Positions 1 through 6,156 of a stretch of 7,450 nt of DNA are shown piece after piece. How positions within the stretch are numbered: position 1 is the stretch's first letter; each line of letters opens with the position of its first letter. Location: the NCBI GenBank assembly GCA_013214425.1, contig JABSPN010000143.1, positions 1 through 7,450 on the forward strand, read 5' to 3'. The notes under the pieces are model-generated. The model saw only the letters and a list, made by a program, of their open reading frames with translations. It was not told the DNA's origin and did not search any database. The translations under genes were made by a program, and so were the position numbers. The DNA comes from Flavobacteriaceae bacterium. GTDB lineage: Bacteria; Bacteroidota; Bacteroidia; Flavobacteriales; Flavobacteriaceae.

Positions 1-1032
1 TTAGTTGCCTTTTTTAACAGGGGTTTAGGACTGATTTTTGGAGCGATAATGGCCAGGAAAGTAGGAGAACATGCGTTAAAAAATAGTATTTCAATTAATT
101 ATCAATTAGTTGGAGCAGAAGGTTACGTAGTTTTAATGGTGTGGCATGGTGGAATGAGTGGTTCTGCACCTTTAGACGCAGCCGATCAAAGTAAAAGCCT
201 TAGAGCAATGATAGGTAACTCTACGCTAAATAAGTTTCCAGATTACATCAATACGAATGAAACTATTTTTAGTTGGTGGAATCTTACCATTTTTGCTGTA
301 ATCCTGATTGTGATACCTACTTTTCTATATCTGATGTCTAAACGAATTAAGACGAAGGAATTTTCCTTGCCGAACTATAAGTTTGATACTGATACTGAAG
401 CTGTTTCAGGAGCAGAAAAATTAGATCATTCTAAACTATTAGCCTGGTTTTTTGGCTTGATGGCTCTAGTCATATTGATTATTAAATATGGAGAGCAACT
501 AAGTCAGCTCAACATCACATTACCGTCTCTTAATTTCTTTATGTTTGCTTTAGCCATTATTCTTCATGGGAAGTTTAGTAGTTTTTTAAAAGCTTTGGAA
601 GAAGCTATTAAAGGAACATCAGGAATTCTAATTCAGTTTCCTTTATACTTCGGAATAATGGGAATCATGAACCATACAGGAATGGTAGGTCAGATATCAG
701 ATTTTTTCGTTTCGATAGCTAATGAAACGACCATGCCTATTTTTACTTTTTTTAGTGCCGGATTGGTGAATATCTTTGTTCCAAGTGGAGGTGGGCAATG
801 GGCAGTTCAGGGTCCAATTGTTTTGGAGGCAGCACTTAAATTGAATGTGCCATTACCAAAGGCTATCATGGCTTTAGCCTATGGAGATCAAATTACCAAC
901 ATGTTACAGCCTTTTTGGGCGTTACCTTTATTGGGAATAACAAAATTGAAAGCGAAAGAAATATTACCCTACACCTTACTGTTAATGTTAGTAGGGAGTG
1001 CCATTTATATAATAGGATTGCTTGTTTTTTGA
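1..1032 (+). CDS. atoE: Short-chain fatty acid transporter, AtoE family (5' partial)
   Basis: Inner-membrane carrier of the AtoE/SCFA_trans family, whose E. coli member takes up short-chain fatty acids such as acetoacetate and butyrate. The reading frame is open from base 1, so the ATG at 49 is internal and the N-terminal part (about 100 residues by comparison with the roughly 440-residue E. coli protein) lies outside the window; 343 residues are visible. Family hallmarks are WHGGMSGSAPL from codon 48 and PSGGGQWAVQGP from codon 261. Hydrophobic segments fill most of the rest, including one around bases 280-345, several between 440 and 760, and the last 30 codons. The gene ends TGA and is followed within 12 nt by a terminator. 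No ketone-body or beta-oxidation genes are visible beside it, so the substrate is inferred from family only. Family assignment is firm; substrate is not. Confidence 0.9.
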   Translation, partial: LVAFFNRGLGLIFGAIMARKVGEHALKNSISINYQLVGAEGYVVLMVWHGGMSGSAPLDAADQSKSLRAMIGNSTLNKFPDYINTNETIFSWWNLTIFAVILIVIPTFLYLMSKRIKTKEFSLPNYKFDTDTEAVSGAEKLDHSKLLAWFFGLMALVILIIKYGEQLSQLNITLPSLNFFMFALAIILHGKFSSFLKALEEAIKGTSGILIQFPLYFGIMGIMNHTGMVGQISDFFVSIANETTMPIFTFFSAGLVNIFVPSGGGQWAVQGPIVLEAALKLNVPLPKAIMALAYGDQITNMLQPFWALPLLGITKLKAKEILPYTLLLMLVGSAIYIIGLLVF

Positions 1033-1043
1033 TAGAAAATAAA

Positions 1044-1074
1044 AAGTCCTGTTTGCACAGGACTTAGTTTTATG
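1044..1074 (+). terminator. Rho-independent terminator after the AtoE-type gene
   Basis: Perfect 9-bp stem AAGTCCTGT / ACAGGACTT (1044-1052 and 1057-1065) with a TTGC loop, followed by a broken T-run (AGTTTTATGGTTTTA). It starts 11 nt after the stop codon. A second small hairpin, GGTTTT / AAAACC (1074-1090), follows at once and may add to it. Confidence 0.8.
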
Positions 1075-1229
1075 GTTTTAGGTAAAAACCTGCATTAAAC
1101 AAACTCAAAAAAAGCAATGATGAACAAAATTTATCTAACAAGGTTTTTAACAAAGTTGAGCAAAAAAATACAGTTTTCAAAGCAAATCGTTGATTTTTAG
1201 CCTAATAATTCGATGAAAATTATCTTTTT

Positions 1230-1865
1230 ATGCATTTTTTAACTAAAAAAATAGATTTTCCAGATGTCAGTCAAGCTGATGTTAGCGGTTTGCTTGCTAT
1301 TGGTGGGGATCTTTCAGAAGAACGGTTGATTAAGGCATATCATTCAGGAATTTTTCCATGGTTTGATAAACAAGATCCTATTTTATGGTGGAGTCCAGAT
1401 CCAAGATTTGTATTGCGTCCTGAAAAATTAAAGGTGTCTAAAAGCCTCAAACAATTATTAAAACAAAAGAAGTTTCAGGTGACGTTCAATAAGGAATTTG
1501 AGCAAGTAATTCATCATTGTGCTCAAATCAAGCGTGAAGGACAAGATGATACCTGGATTACATCAGAAATGATAGACGCTTACATTAATTTGCACAAAAT
1601 AGGTTTGGCGAAATCTGTCGAAGTATGGCAGGAAGAGCAACTGGTAGGTGGTTTGTACGGGGTAGATCTTCCAGATAAAAAAGTTTTTTGTGGTGAAAGT
1701 ATGTTCACTAAGGTAAGCAATGCCTCAAAAGTGGGATTTGTTACTTACGTAAATCATCTAATAAAAGAAGCGTATGAATTAATAGATTGTCAGGTCTACA
1801 CCAATCACTTAGCTAGTTTTGGGGCAGAAGAAATACCTCGGGAAGTTTTTATGAGCTATTTATGA
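1230..1865 (+). CDS. aat: Leucyl/phenylalanyl-tRNA--protein transferase
   Basis: Cytoplasmic enzyme that moves Leu or Phe from aminoacyl-tRNA to the N-terminus of proteins starting with Arg or Lys, creating an N-degron that ClpS hands to ClpAP. The 211-residue product carries the family signatures: GLLAIGGDLS (20-29), GIFPWF (40-45), ILWWSPDPRFVL (51-62), TWITSEM (108-114), SVEVW (129-133), LVGGLYGV (138-145), FCGESMF (153-159) and LIDCQVY (184-190). It is somewhat shorter at the C-terminus than E. coli Aat (234 residues), ending soon after the conserved EIPR. The ATG at 1230 puts FPDVSQAD at the usual distance from GLLAIGG. There is no Shine-Dalgarno sequence, only an A/T-rich leader. The preceding 197 bp hold the upstream terminator and no promoter I can defend. 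The 3' end overlaps the convergent membrane-protein gene by 6 bp. Confidence 0.96.
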   Translation: MHFLTKKIDFPDVSQADVSGLLAIGGDLSEERLIKAYHSGIFPWFDKQDPILWWSPDPRFVLRPEKLKVSKSLKQLLKQKKFQVTFNKEFEQVIHHCAQIKREGQDDTWITSEMIDAYINLHKIGLAKSVEVWQEEQLVGGLYGVDLPDKKVFCGESMFTKVSNASKVGFVTYVNHLIKEAYELIDCQVYTNHLASFGAEEIPREVFMSYL

Positions 1866-2393
1866 TTTTCCGATTTCATCGATTTCGTCTCGTTTCTTTT
1901 CTTCAGGCTTCTTAAACAAGCCAATAACAACCCAAAGACAGCCTGTTAAAATCCCTAGGCCAAATAAGATGGCAACTCCAGGCCAATGCATGATTCTGAA
2001 AATACATCCAAGTCCTACAAGAATAACAGAAATGATGAATAATATTCCGGAGACGCCTTTATCCCGATCAATTCCTTTAAATAAAAACCAAAGTAAGAAG
2101 ACACCAAGGGTAATATAATTAAGTAAGCTACTGTATTTTAATTCAAGTGTTGCGAATAAGGTTCCAACTCCCCAAAAAACAGCGAGAATTAGTTTAAGAT
2201 AATCCGAGGTTTTTCGCTCTTTTGTTATCAAAAACTTGATAGGATATAGCAGAGCAAATGTTAGACTTGCTACAATTAATATGGGTTTGGCATAAGGCCA
2301 ATTCATTACCTTAAAACAAATACCTAATAGTGCTGCAGCAACAGCCATTTCAAGAATAATATTAATGATTTTATGTATTGAGTTTTTCGTCAT
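1860..2393 (-). CDS. Six-helix membrane protein with duplicated GldL-like motif
   Basis: A 177-residue integral membrane protein of unknown function. About six hydrophobic segments can be seen (roughly residues 9-27, 35-56, 65-83, 88-106, 115-131, 139-160), with a charged tail (KKPEEKKRDEIDE). The motif FKVMNWPY (27-34) recurs as FRIMHWPG (132-139), each between two hydrophobic helices, so the first and last helix pairs look like copies of one unit. A similar 'FK-I/M-x-H/W-P' element follows the first helix of GldL, the gliding/T9SS motor protein, and occurs in other small Bacteroidota membrane proteins; this protein is not GldL itself, as the cytoplasmic region is missing. Its ATG lies 1 nt after the tag stop (TAA-T-ATG), so the two are probably co-transcribed and translationally coupled. 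Its TAA lies inside the end of convergent aat. Function cannot be inferred. Confidence 0.85.
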   Translation of the reverse strand: MTKNSIHKIINIILEMAVAAALLGICFKVMNWPYAKPILIVASLTFALLYPIKFLITKERKTSDYLKLILAVFWGVGTLFATLELKYSSLLNYITLGVFLLWFLFKGIDRDKGVSGILFIISVILVGLGCIFRIMHWPGVAILFGLGILTGCLWVVIGLFKKPEEKKRDEIDEIGKS

Positions 2394-2394
2394 A

Positions 2395-2967
2395 TTAATT
2401 CGTCATTACTTCTTTATATCTAAAGCAACTTGTAATATGGTCATTAACCATACCAGTTGCTTGCATGTGAGCATAAATCACCGTAGCGCCTACAAATTTA
2501 AAACCACGCTTTTTCAAATCTGTACTGATTTTATCAGAAAGCTCAGTTTTAGCTGGTATTTCAGATAAAGATTCGAAGGCATTCTGTACTGGTTTTCCAT
2601 TAACAAAGCTCCAAATATAACTAGAGAAGCTGCCAAATTCTTCCTGAATTTTCATATAAGCCTGAGCATTACTAATTGTTGCTCGAATCTTTAATTTATT
2701 TCTGATGATACCCGCATCATTCATCAATGATTCAAATTTGCGTTCATCGTATTGTGCGATTCTTTTATAATCAAAACGATCAAAAGCTATCCTGAAGTTT
2801 TCCCTTTTTCTCAGAATAGTAATCCAGCTTAAACCTGCCTGAAAAGTTTCAAGTATGAGGAATTCAAATAATAAATCGTCATCATAAACAGGAACGCCCC
2901 ATTCTTCATCGTGATATTTGACATACACTTCATCATTTCTGCACCAGGCACAACGCGTTTTTCCCAT
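2395..2967 (-). CDS. tag: DNA-3-methyladenine glycosylase I
   Basis: Base-excision repair enzyme that removes 3-methyladenine from alkylated DNA. The 190-residue product matches E. coli Tag (187 residues) along its length: RCAW at the N-terminus, YHDEEWGVP (18-26), LETFQAGLSWITILRKREN (39-57), DAGIIRNKLKI (84-94), WSFVNG (119-124), LSEIP (134-138), LKKRGFKFVG (151-160) and GMVNDH (172-177). By alignment the zinc ligands are Cys6, His19, His177 and Cys181, and the base-pocket residues are Tyr18, Glu40 and Trp48; all are present, so it should be active. Cys9 is an extra cysteine near the first ligand. The ATG at 2967 gives the usual short N-terminus before the first zinc Cys. It is the first gene of a two-gene minus-strand operon and is divergent from the thioredoxin-fold gene across 59 bp. 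Confidence 0.97.
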   Translation of the reverse strand: MGKTRCAWCRNDEVYVKYHDEEWGVPVYDDDLLFEFLILETFQAGLSWITILRKRENFRIAFDRFDYKRIAQYDERKFESLMNDAGIIRNKLKIRATISNAQAYMKIQEEFGSFSSYIWSFVNGKPVQNAFESLSEIPAKTELSDKISTDLKKRGFKFVGATVIYAHMQATGMVNDHITSCFRYKEVMTN

Positions 2968-3026
2968 TTTGTAAGCTTAAAAAGGTTAATTCGTCTTAAC
3001 TTAAGAATCCTTATAAATGTAATAAA
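2968..3026. promoter_or_regulatory. Divergent promoter region between tag and the thioredoxin-fold gene
   Basis: This 59-bp, very A/T-rich gap separates two divergent starts, so both promoters should lie in it or just inside the flanking genes. On the minus strand TACATTTA (3014-3021) matches the Bacteroidota -7 consensus TAnnTTTG except for the last base and lies about 47 nt before the tag ATG. No TTG box is visible at the expected distance. On the + strand only a weak TATAAATG (3012-3019) is seen. The location follows from gene layout; the boxes are tentative. Confidence 0.35.
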
Positions 3027-3641
3027 ATGAATGTTAAAGAACATACGATTAAAGATATAATTACAGAAAGTTTAATAAAAAGCATGAGTTATCCAGCCTA
3101 TAGGAAATTGGTTTCAGTTGTTGTTGCTGAAGGGAAGTCGACAGGAGATAAACAATCGGAAGCCCTTTCGAATTATTCTATGTTAAACGATAAGCGAATG
3201 AAGAGATTAGATAAAACAACTAGGTTAACCGAATCGCATATTGAAGCGATTAAATTGTATGACGAAGAAGTTACCTGGTTGGTTTTAACGGAAAGCTGGT
3301 GTGGTGATGCTGCTCAAACCATGCCGATGATGAATAAAATTGCTGAGTTAAACGATAAGATTGATTTTAAAGTTGTTTTGCGAGACGATAACCCTGAACT
3401 GATGAGCGAGTTTTTGACCAATGGTAATTTATCTATCCCTAAGCTTATTGCTTTTCATCCAGAGACAAAAGAAGTAAAAGGCACTTTTGGTCCGCGACCA
3501 AGCATAGCTATCCAAATGGTAGCAGCGTATAAAAAAGAACATGGAGCTTTAGATCCAGAGTTTAAAAGAGATTTACAGGTCTGGTATAATAAAGACAAAG
3601 GACAAAATACTGCTGAAGATTTAGTTGCTTTGTTAAAGTAA
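3027..3641 (+). CDS. Thioredoxin-fold protein with a single active-site cysteine
   Basis: A 204-residue cytoplasmic protein; no signal peptide or hydrophobic helix. Residues about 80-165 show a thioredoxin fold: a strand (VTWLVLTES), the active-site position WCGD (91-94) and a cis-proline loop SIPKL (137-141). It resembles the Bacteroidota/Firmicutes 'thioredoxin family' proteins of Pfam Thioredoxin_9 (recalled, not searched). The classic CxxC is reduced to C-G-D-A, and Cys92 is the only cysteine in the protein. It therefore cannot carry out normal dithiol exchange alone; it could act through a monothiol mechanism or as a binding protein. The helical N-terminus (about 1-70) includes MSYPAYRKLV. 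The ATG at 3027 is the first in frame after an upstream stop. Transcribed alone, divergent from tag, with no obvious terminator after it. Substrate unknown. Confidence 0.85.
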   Translation: MNVKEHTIKDIITESLIKSMSYPAYRKLVSVVVAEGKSTGDKQSEALSNYSMLNDKRMKRLDKTTRLTESHIEAIKLYDEEVTWLVLTESWCGDAAQTMPMMNKIAELNDKIDFKVVLRDDNPELMSEFLTNGNLSIPKLIAFHPETKEVKGTFGPRPSIAIQMVAAYKKEHGALDPEFKRDLQVWYNKDKGQNTAEDLVALLK

Positions 3642-3832
3642 AAGACTACATTTTTCCTATTATATAAAAGTTGTTGAGAACATAATCAGGTGTTTTCACG
3701 GGGTTGGTTTTACGGTTAAAGCTGTAAATTTACACTGTTAAAAAGCTGCAATGTTTTAATAAACAGGTTATTACACTCGACAAAAGTCATTTGCTTAACA
3801 TATGTAAAGTAATTGTTAATTATCACAGAAAA

Positions 3833-3864
3833 GTGAGCAATTTAACATCAAAGACGTATCTTTG
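3833..3864 (+). promoter_or_regulatory. Bacteroidota-type promoter of the T9SS cargo gene
   Basis: TATCTTTG (3857-3864) is an exact match to the Bacteroidota -7 consensus TAnnTTTG. A GTG at 3833-3835 lies 21 nt upstream as a one-mismatch version of the -33 TTG box. Transcription would begin near 3870, leaving a leader of under 20 nt (ATAAAAATAATATA) before the ATG at 3887, typical of this phylum's A-rich leaders without Shine-Dalgarno. The rest of the 245-bp gap (3642-3832) shows no gene. Confidence 0.65.
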
Positions 3865-3886
3865 TAATACATAAAAATAATATAAT

Positions 3887-4873
3887 ATGAAAAACAACTA
3901 CTTAATTCTCTTGATTTTATTAACTGCATTTGCAGTAAATGCTCAAGTTTCGACAGGTTTCAGCGAGCCAGATGGCACAAGTTTATTACGCTATGTAGAT
4001 GCAGATTTAACAGATCACTTTATGGCTAATACACCAGGTGTTGGTGGAGCTGTAACACATACTTCAACTGGTGGTGAAATGGGGTTCACTACGTTTTTCT
4101 CTGGTAATTTAGGGACAGGATTATCAGATGGAGATACAATTGGTGTATATGATGATCCAGATAATCCTGCTATGGCAGATGATAATATTAGCCCTCAATT
4201 AAGTGGTGCTGCCTATTCATTCTCTGATCCAGATGGAATTTTAAGATTTGAATCAGATTTAATTGATTTAACAGCAACGGTTTCTCCAAGATTTCAAATG
4301 AATTTAAGTGTAAGAGATACTGGTTGGGAAACATCCGATAGAATTTATCTTGCTATAGAAAGAAATAATGGAGCTTTGCCAGATGCTGTTATTTTAGATA
4401 CAACTGGACAAGATATCGATGTTTTTACTTATCCAGGTTCTGGAGCTCTTTTAGAAGGGAATGTTACAGCTATCGATTTTGATTTAACACCCTATATTGG
4501 TGAAACAGTAAATTTTGTAATTGAGTCGACGTCTAATTCAGCTGCTGAAGAAGGGCTAATTGATGATCTTAATTTTACAGAAGGAACAAACGCTACATTA
4601 AACAATCCTGATTTAGGAAGTGTATTAGATAGAGGAATTAGTTTATATCCTAATCCAACTCAAGGTCAGGTGACTTTAGATAACTATGGGCATGCGGCTC
4701 TAGAGCAAGTTGAGTTTACAGATATCAACGGTAGAGTAATTGCTACCTACAACCTAAATGGGTTGACAGAAAATAAAACATTTGATTTAACAGGTCAGTT
4801 AACTACTGGAATATACTTTGTAAGAATTACTTCTAACGAAGGTTCTACAGTTAAGAAATTAATGGTTCAATAA
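3887..4873 (+). CDS. Secreted protein with T9SS type A sorting domain
   Basis: A 328-residue exported protein. Residues 1-20 are a signal peptide (charged MKNN, hydrophobic LILLILLTAF, likely cleavage at VNA|Q). The last ~78 residues are a type IX secretion sorting domain of type A: LYPNPTQGQVTL (253-264), VEFTDINGRVI (275-285), LTTGIYFVRI (305-314) and terminal KKLMVQ. Such domains carry cargo through the outer membrane and are normally removed on secretion, with release or anchoring to A-LPS. The middle (21-240) is rich in Asp, Gly, Ser and Thr, very poor in Lys, and has beta-strand patterns (ILRFESDLIDL, RFQMNLSVRDT, DRIYLAIERN, VNFVIESTSN, GLIDDLNF), suggesting a beta-sandwich such as a MAM- or lectin-like adhesion module; Asp clusters (DDPDNPAMADDN) could bind calcium. 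I do not recognise a catalytic motif. Own promoter and terminator make it monocistronic. Confidence 0.92.
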   Translation: MKNNYLILLILLTAFAVNAQVSTGFSEPDGTSLLRYVDADLTDHFMANTPGVGGAVTHTSTGGEMGFTTFFSGNLGTGLSDGDTIGVYDDPDNPAMADDNISPQLSGAAYSFSDPDGILRFESDLIDLTATVSPRFQMNLSVRDTGWETSDRIYLAIERNNGALPDAVILDTTGQDIDVFTYPGSGALLEGNVTAIDFDLTPYIGETVNFVIESTSNSAAEEGLIDDLNFTEGTNATLNNPDLGSVLDRGISLYPNPTQGQVTLDNYGHAALEQVEFTDINGRVIATYNLNGLTENKTFDLTGQLTTGIYFVRITSNEGSTVKKLMVQ

Positions 4874-4894
4874 CCATCTCATATAAAAACAGTC

Positions 4895-4926
4895 AAAAAG
4901 TGCTTCCAATTGGAAGCACTTTTTTT
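4895..4926. terminator. Strong bidirectional Rho-independent terminator
   Basis: A perfect 30-bp palindrome (4895-4924): 13-bp stem AAAAAGTGCTTCC / GGAAGCACTTTTT with an AATT loop, and T continuing to 4926 on the + strand. It lies 21 nt after the T9SS cargo stop. The A-run on its left gives a T-run on the minus strand too, so it can stop transcription from either side; a possible decayed minus-strand reading frame ends 7 nt to its right. Confidence 0.9.
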
Positions 4927-4932
4927 ATGATA

Positions 4933-5081
4933 TTATTTTGAAGTATCCAATTTTTTGATATCGATATTGCCATCAGGAGTAATAACAAAATAATGATGTT
5001 CCTTTTCAACTTTGGTTTCCAACTTTTTTTCTGTTCTTTAAGCTTGAGTTGATAGTAATAGGTAGATAATAAATAGTTGTT
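4933..5081 (-). pseudogene. Possible decayed minus-strand coding remnant
   Basis: In the gap between the two exported-protein genes, the minus strand has a 34-codon open stretch (5037 to 4933) ending TAA with a natural-looking C-terminus (HHYFVITPDGNIDIKKLD, then TSK). It has no start codon. Just upstream, in another frame (5081-5031), it would continue as NNYLLSTYYYQLKLKEQKK if one A were added to the seven-A run at 5024-5030. The stop lies 7 nt before the bidirectional terminator, where a gene end is expected. I do not recognise the family. It may be the tail of a lost gene, or chance in A/T-rich DNA. Confidence 0.3.
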
Positions 5082-5158
5082 TTATAATCTTTTTTTGAGG
5101 AAAGCTATTTTCCGACCGGATTAAGAAAAACCTAAAATGTGGCAAGACTAAGGCTAGT

Positions 5159-5308
5159 TTAGTTAATATGATCTCTTGTTGAGTAAACTGGAATATCTTT
5201 TAAATGCTCAAGATTTCCATTCGTACCTACTAGTGATTCTTTTATCAAATAGTATCTCGTTTTAAAAGAGAAATTGCATTTTTTTTTTAATTTAGAAATT
5301 CTTAAAAC
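5159..5308 (-). other. Open minus-strand stretch in the gap, unassigned
   Basis: A 49-codon stretch open on the minus strand without an ATG, ending TAA at 5161-5159. Its last part (from a TTG at about 5247) reads in a protein-like way: LIKESLVGTNGNLEHLKDIP, then VYSTRDHIN. No homology is recognised and no hairpin follows the stop. It could be a second piece of the same decayed locus as the 4933-5081 remnant (they lie in different frames) or chance. The rest of 4927-5317 shows no gene. Confidence 0.15.
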
Positions 5309-5317
5309 TTAAAAATT
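5274..5317 (+). promoter_or_regulatory. Leader of the LipL32-like gene with a T10 tract
   Basis: The 44 bp before the ATG hold TTG (5274-5276), an unbroken run of ten T (5279-5288), a -7-like box TAATTTAG (5288-5295; one mismatch to TAnnTTTG) and an A-rich leader. The TTG-to-box distance (11 nt) is too short for the usual 19-21 nt spacer, so the promoter assignment is weak. The T10 tract itself is certain. Confidence 0.3.
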
Positions 5318-6016
5318 ATGAAAAAACTATCAAAATGCATTGGTATCGTTGTATGCCTATTATTATCAGTTAATTCTTTAGAAGCTCAAAAACTTAAAAG
5401 TTTTGGAGCAGACACTGGTAAAAAGAAAGTAATGGGTAAAGAAGTAAGAGTGCCTTATACCGACGTTGTATCCTATTACGGATTCATCAAGCCAGGAAGT
5501 GAACCAGACGAAGTAAAGGATAACAAGAAATACTATTACTTATATGTATGGATACCAGTAGCCGCTCCTGAACTAGGGGTTAGAATGGTTTCCCCTGCTC
5601 CTTCTAATGCAAAGACTAAAGATGGAGATGTGGTCGCTGAAGAATACACAGAAAATAAATCGGATACAAAAAGCTATTTCGACACCTGGATTTCTTTAGA
5701 AAAAGCAGAAGGAATTACTTCGATTGATCAGGCAGTAAGTGATGGTGGTAGTGCCACCTGGAACAAAATCAAGCACAATGATGATTCTAGTGAAATGCCA
5801 AAACAACCTTCAGGAAAGAAATACAATTCTTTAATGAGAGTTAAGAGTGAAGTAAGCAATCCGTTAAAGTCGATTACTATGGGATTATATAGAATCGGAT
5901 TTACAACCTATAAAAAAGGAGAAGTAGAAGGTAGCTTTATGGCTCAAGTTGGGTCACCAGTAAAGTTACCAGGTGTGAAAATATCTAATAAGTTAGAGAA
6001 CTTAAAAGGAGAATAG
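5318..6016 (+). CDS. LipL32-family exported protein (not lipidated)
   Basis: A 232-residue homologue of LipL32, the abundant surface lipoprotein of pathogenic Leptospira (272 residues). From memory of that protein, matching blocks in order are VSYYGFIKPGSEPD (51-64), KKYYYLYVWIP (70-80), ELGVRMVSP (85-93), YFDTWISLEK (120-129), KKYNSLMRVK (167-176), GLYRIGFTTYKKGEVEGSF (189-207) and LPGV (217-220). Residues aligning with reported LipL32 calcium ligands are present (Thr123, Asp155/Asp156, Tyr169), although the long Asp loop is shortened to HNDDSSE and the C-terminal helical tail is trimmed. The signal peptide (1-23) ends LEA|Q; the cysteines at 7 and 13 do not sit in a lipobox (Val, not Gly/Ala/Ser, precedes Cys13), so the product should be periplasmic or exported without lipid. 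There is no T9SS domain. Monocistronic, with its own terminator. Function unknown. Confidence 0.88.
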   Translation: MKKLSKCIGIVVCLLLSVNSLEAQKLKSFGADTGKKKVMGKEVRVPYTDVVSYYGFIKPGSEPDEVKDNKKYYYLYVWIPVAAPELGVRMVSPAPSNAKTKDGDVVAEEYTENKSDTKSYFDTWISLEKAEGITSIDQAVSDGGSATWNKIKHNDDSSEMPKQPSGKKYNSLMRVKSEVSNPLKSITMGLYRIGFTTYKKGEVEGSFMAQVGSPVKLPGVKISNKLENLKGE

Positions 6017-6041
6017 GCTATACTGTAGTTTATTTAATGAG

Positions 6042-6070
6042 ACGGAGATGAGTAATCATCTCCGTTTTTT
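6042..6070 (+). terminator. Rho-independent terminator of the LipL32-like gene
   Basis: Perfect 10-bp stem ACGGAGATGA / TCATCTCCGT (6042-6051 and 6056-6065), GTAA tetraloop, then six T (6065-6070) and further T-rich sequence. It lies 25 nt after the stop codon. Confidence 0.9.
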
Positions 6071-6156
6071 ATTTTCAGGAGTAAAACTAATCTAAAAAAA
6101 TTTTTCTTGTAAAATTTGTAAGTATTGAGAAATAAAACCGATTATTAGGTTAAATT

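Noticed and set aside
1083..1149. 9-bp inverted repeat TAAAAACCT / AGGTTTTTA in the gap before aat
   Set aside because: The arms are about 49 nt apart and A/T-rich; no plausible folded element or operator could be built around them.
1221..1228. TATCTTTT as a -7 box for aat
   Set aside because: It ends one base before the ATG, which would place the transcription start inside the gene, and no TTG lies at the right distance.
2365..2568. 67-codon + strand open frame
   Set aside because: It lies antisense to tag and the start of the membrane-protein gene, both well supported; it is an A/T-rich shadow with no family features.
2829..3044. 71-codon minus-strand open frame reaching into the thioredoxin-fold gene
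   Set aside because: It overlaps tag in another frame and runs across the divergent promoter gap; the tag frame matches a known enzyme along its whole length.
3723..3734. 12-bp palindrome TGTAAATTTACA upstream of the T9SS cargo gene
   Set aside because: At this base composition a few 12-bp palindromes are expected by chance in 7.4 kb, and it lies over 120 bp before the likely transcription start.
5330..5358. Cys13 of the LipL32-like leader as a lipidation site
   Set aside because: The residues before it are Ile-Val-Val; the lipobox needs Gly, Ala or Ser at -1, and the cysteine is in the middle of the hydrophobic core, too early for cleavage.
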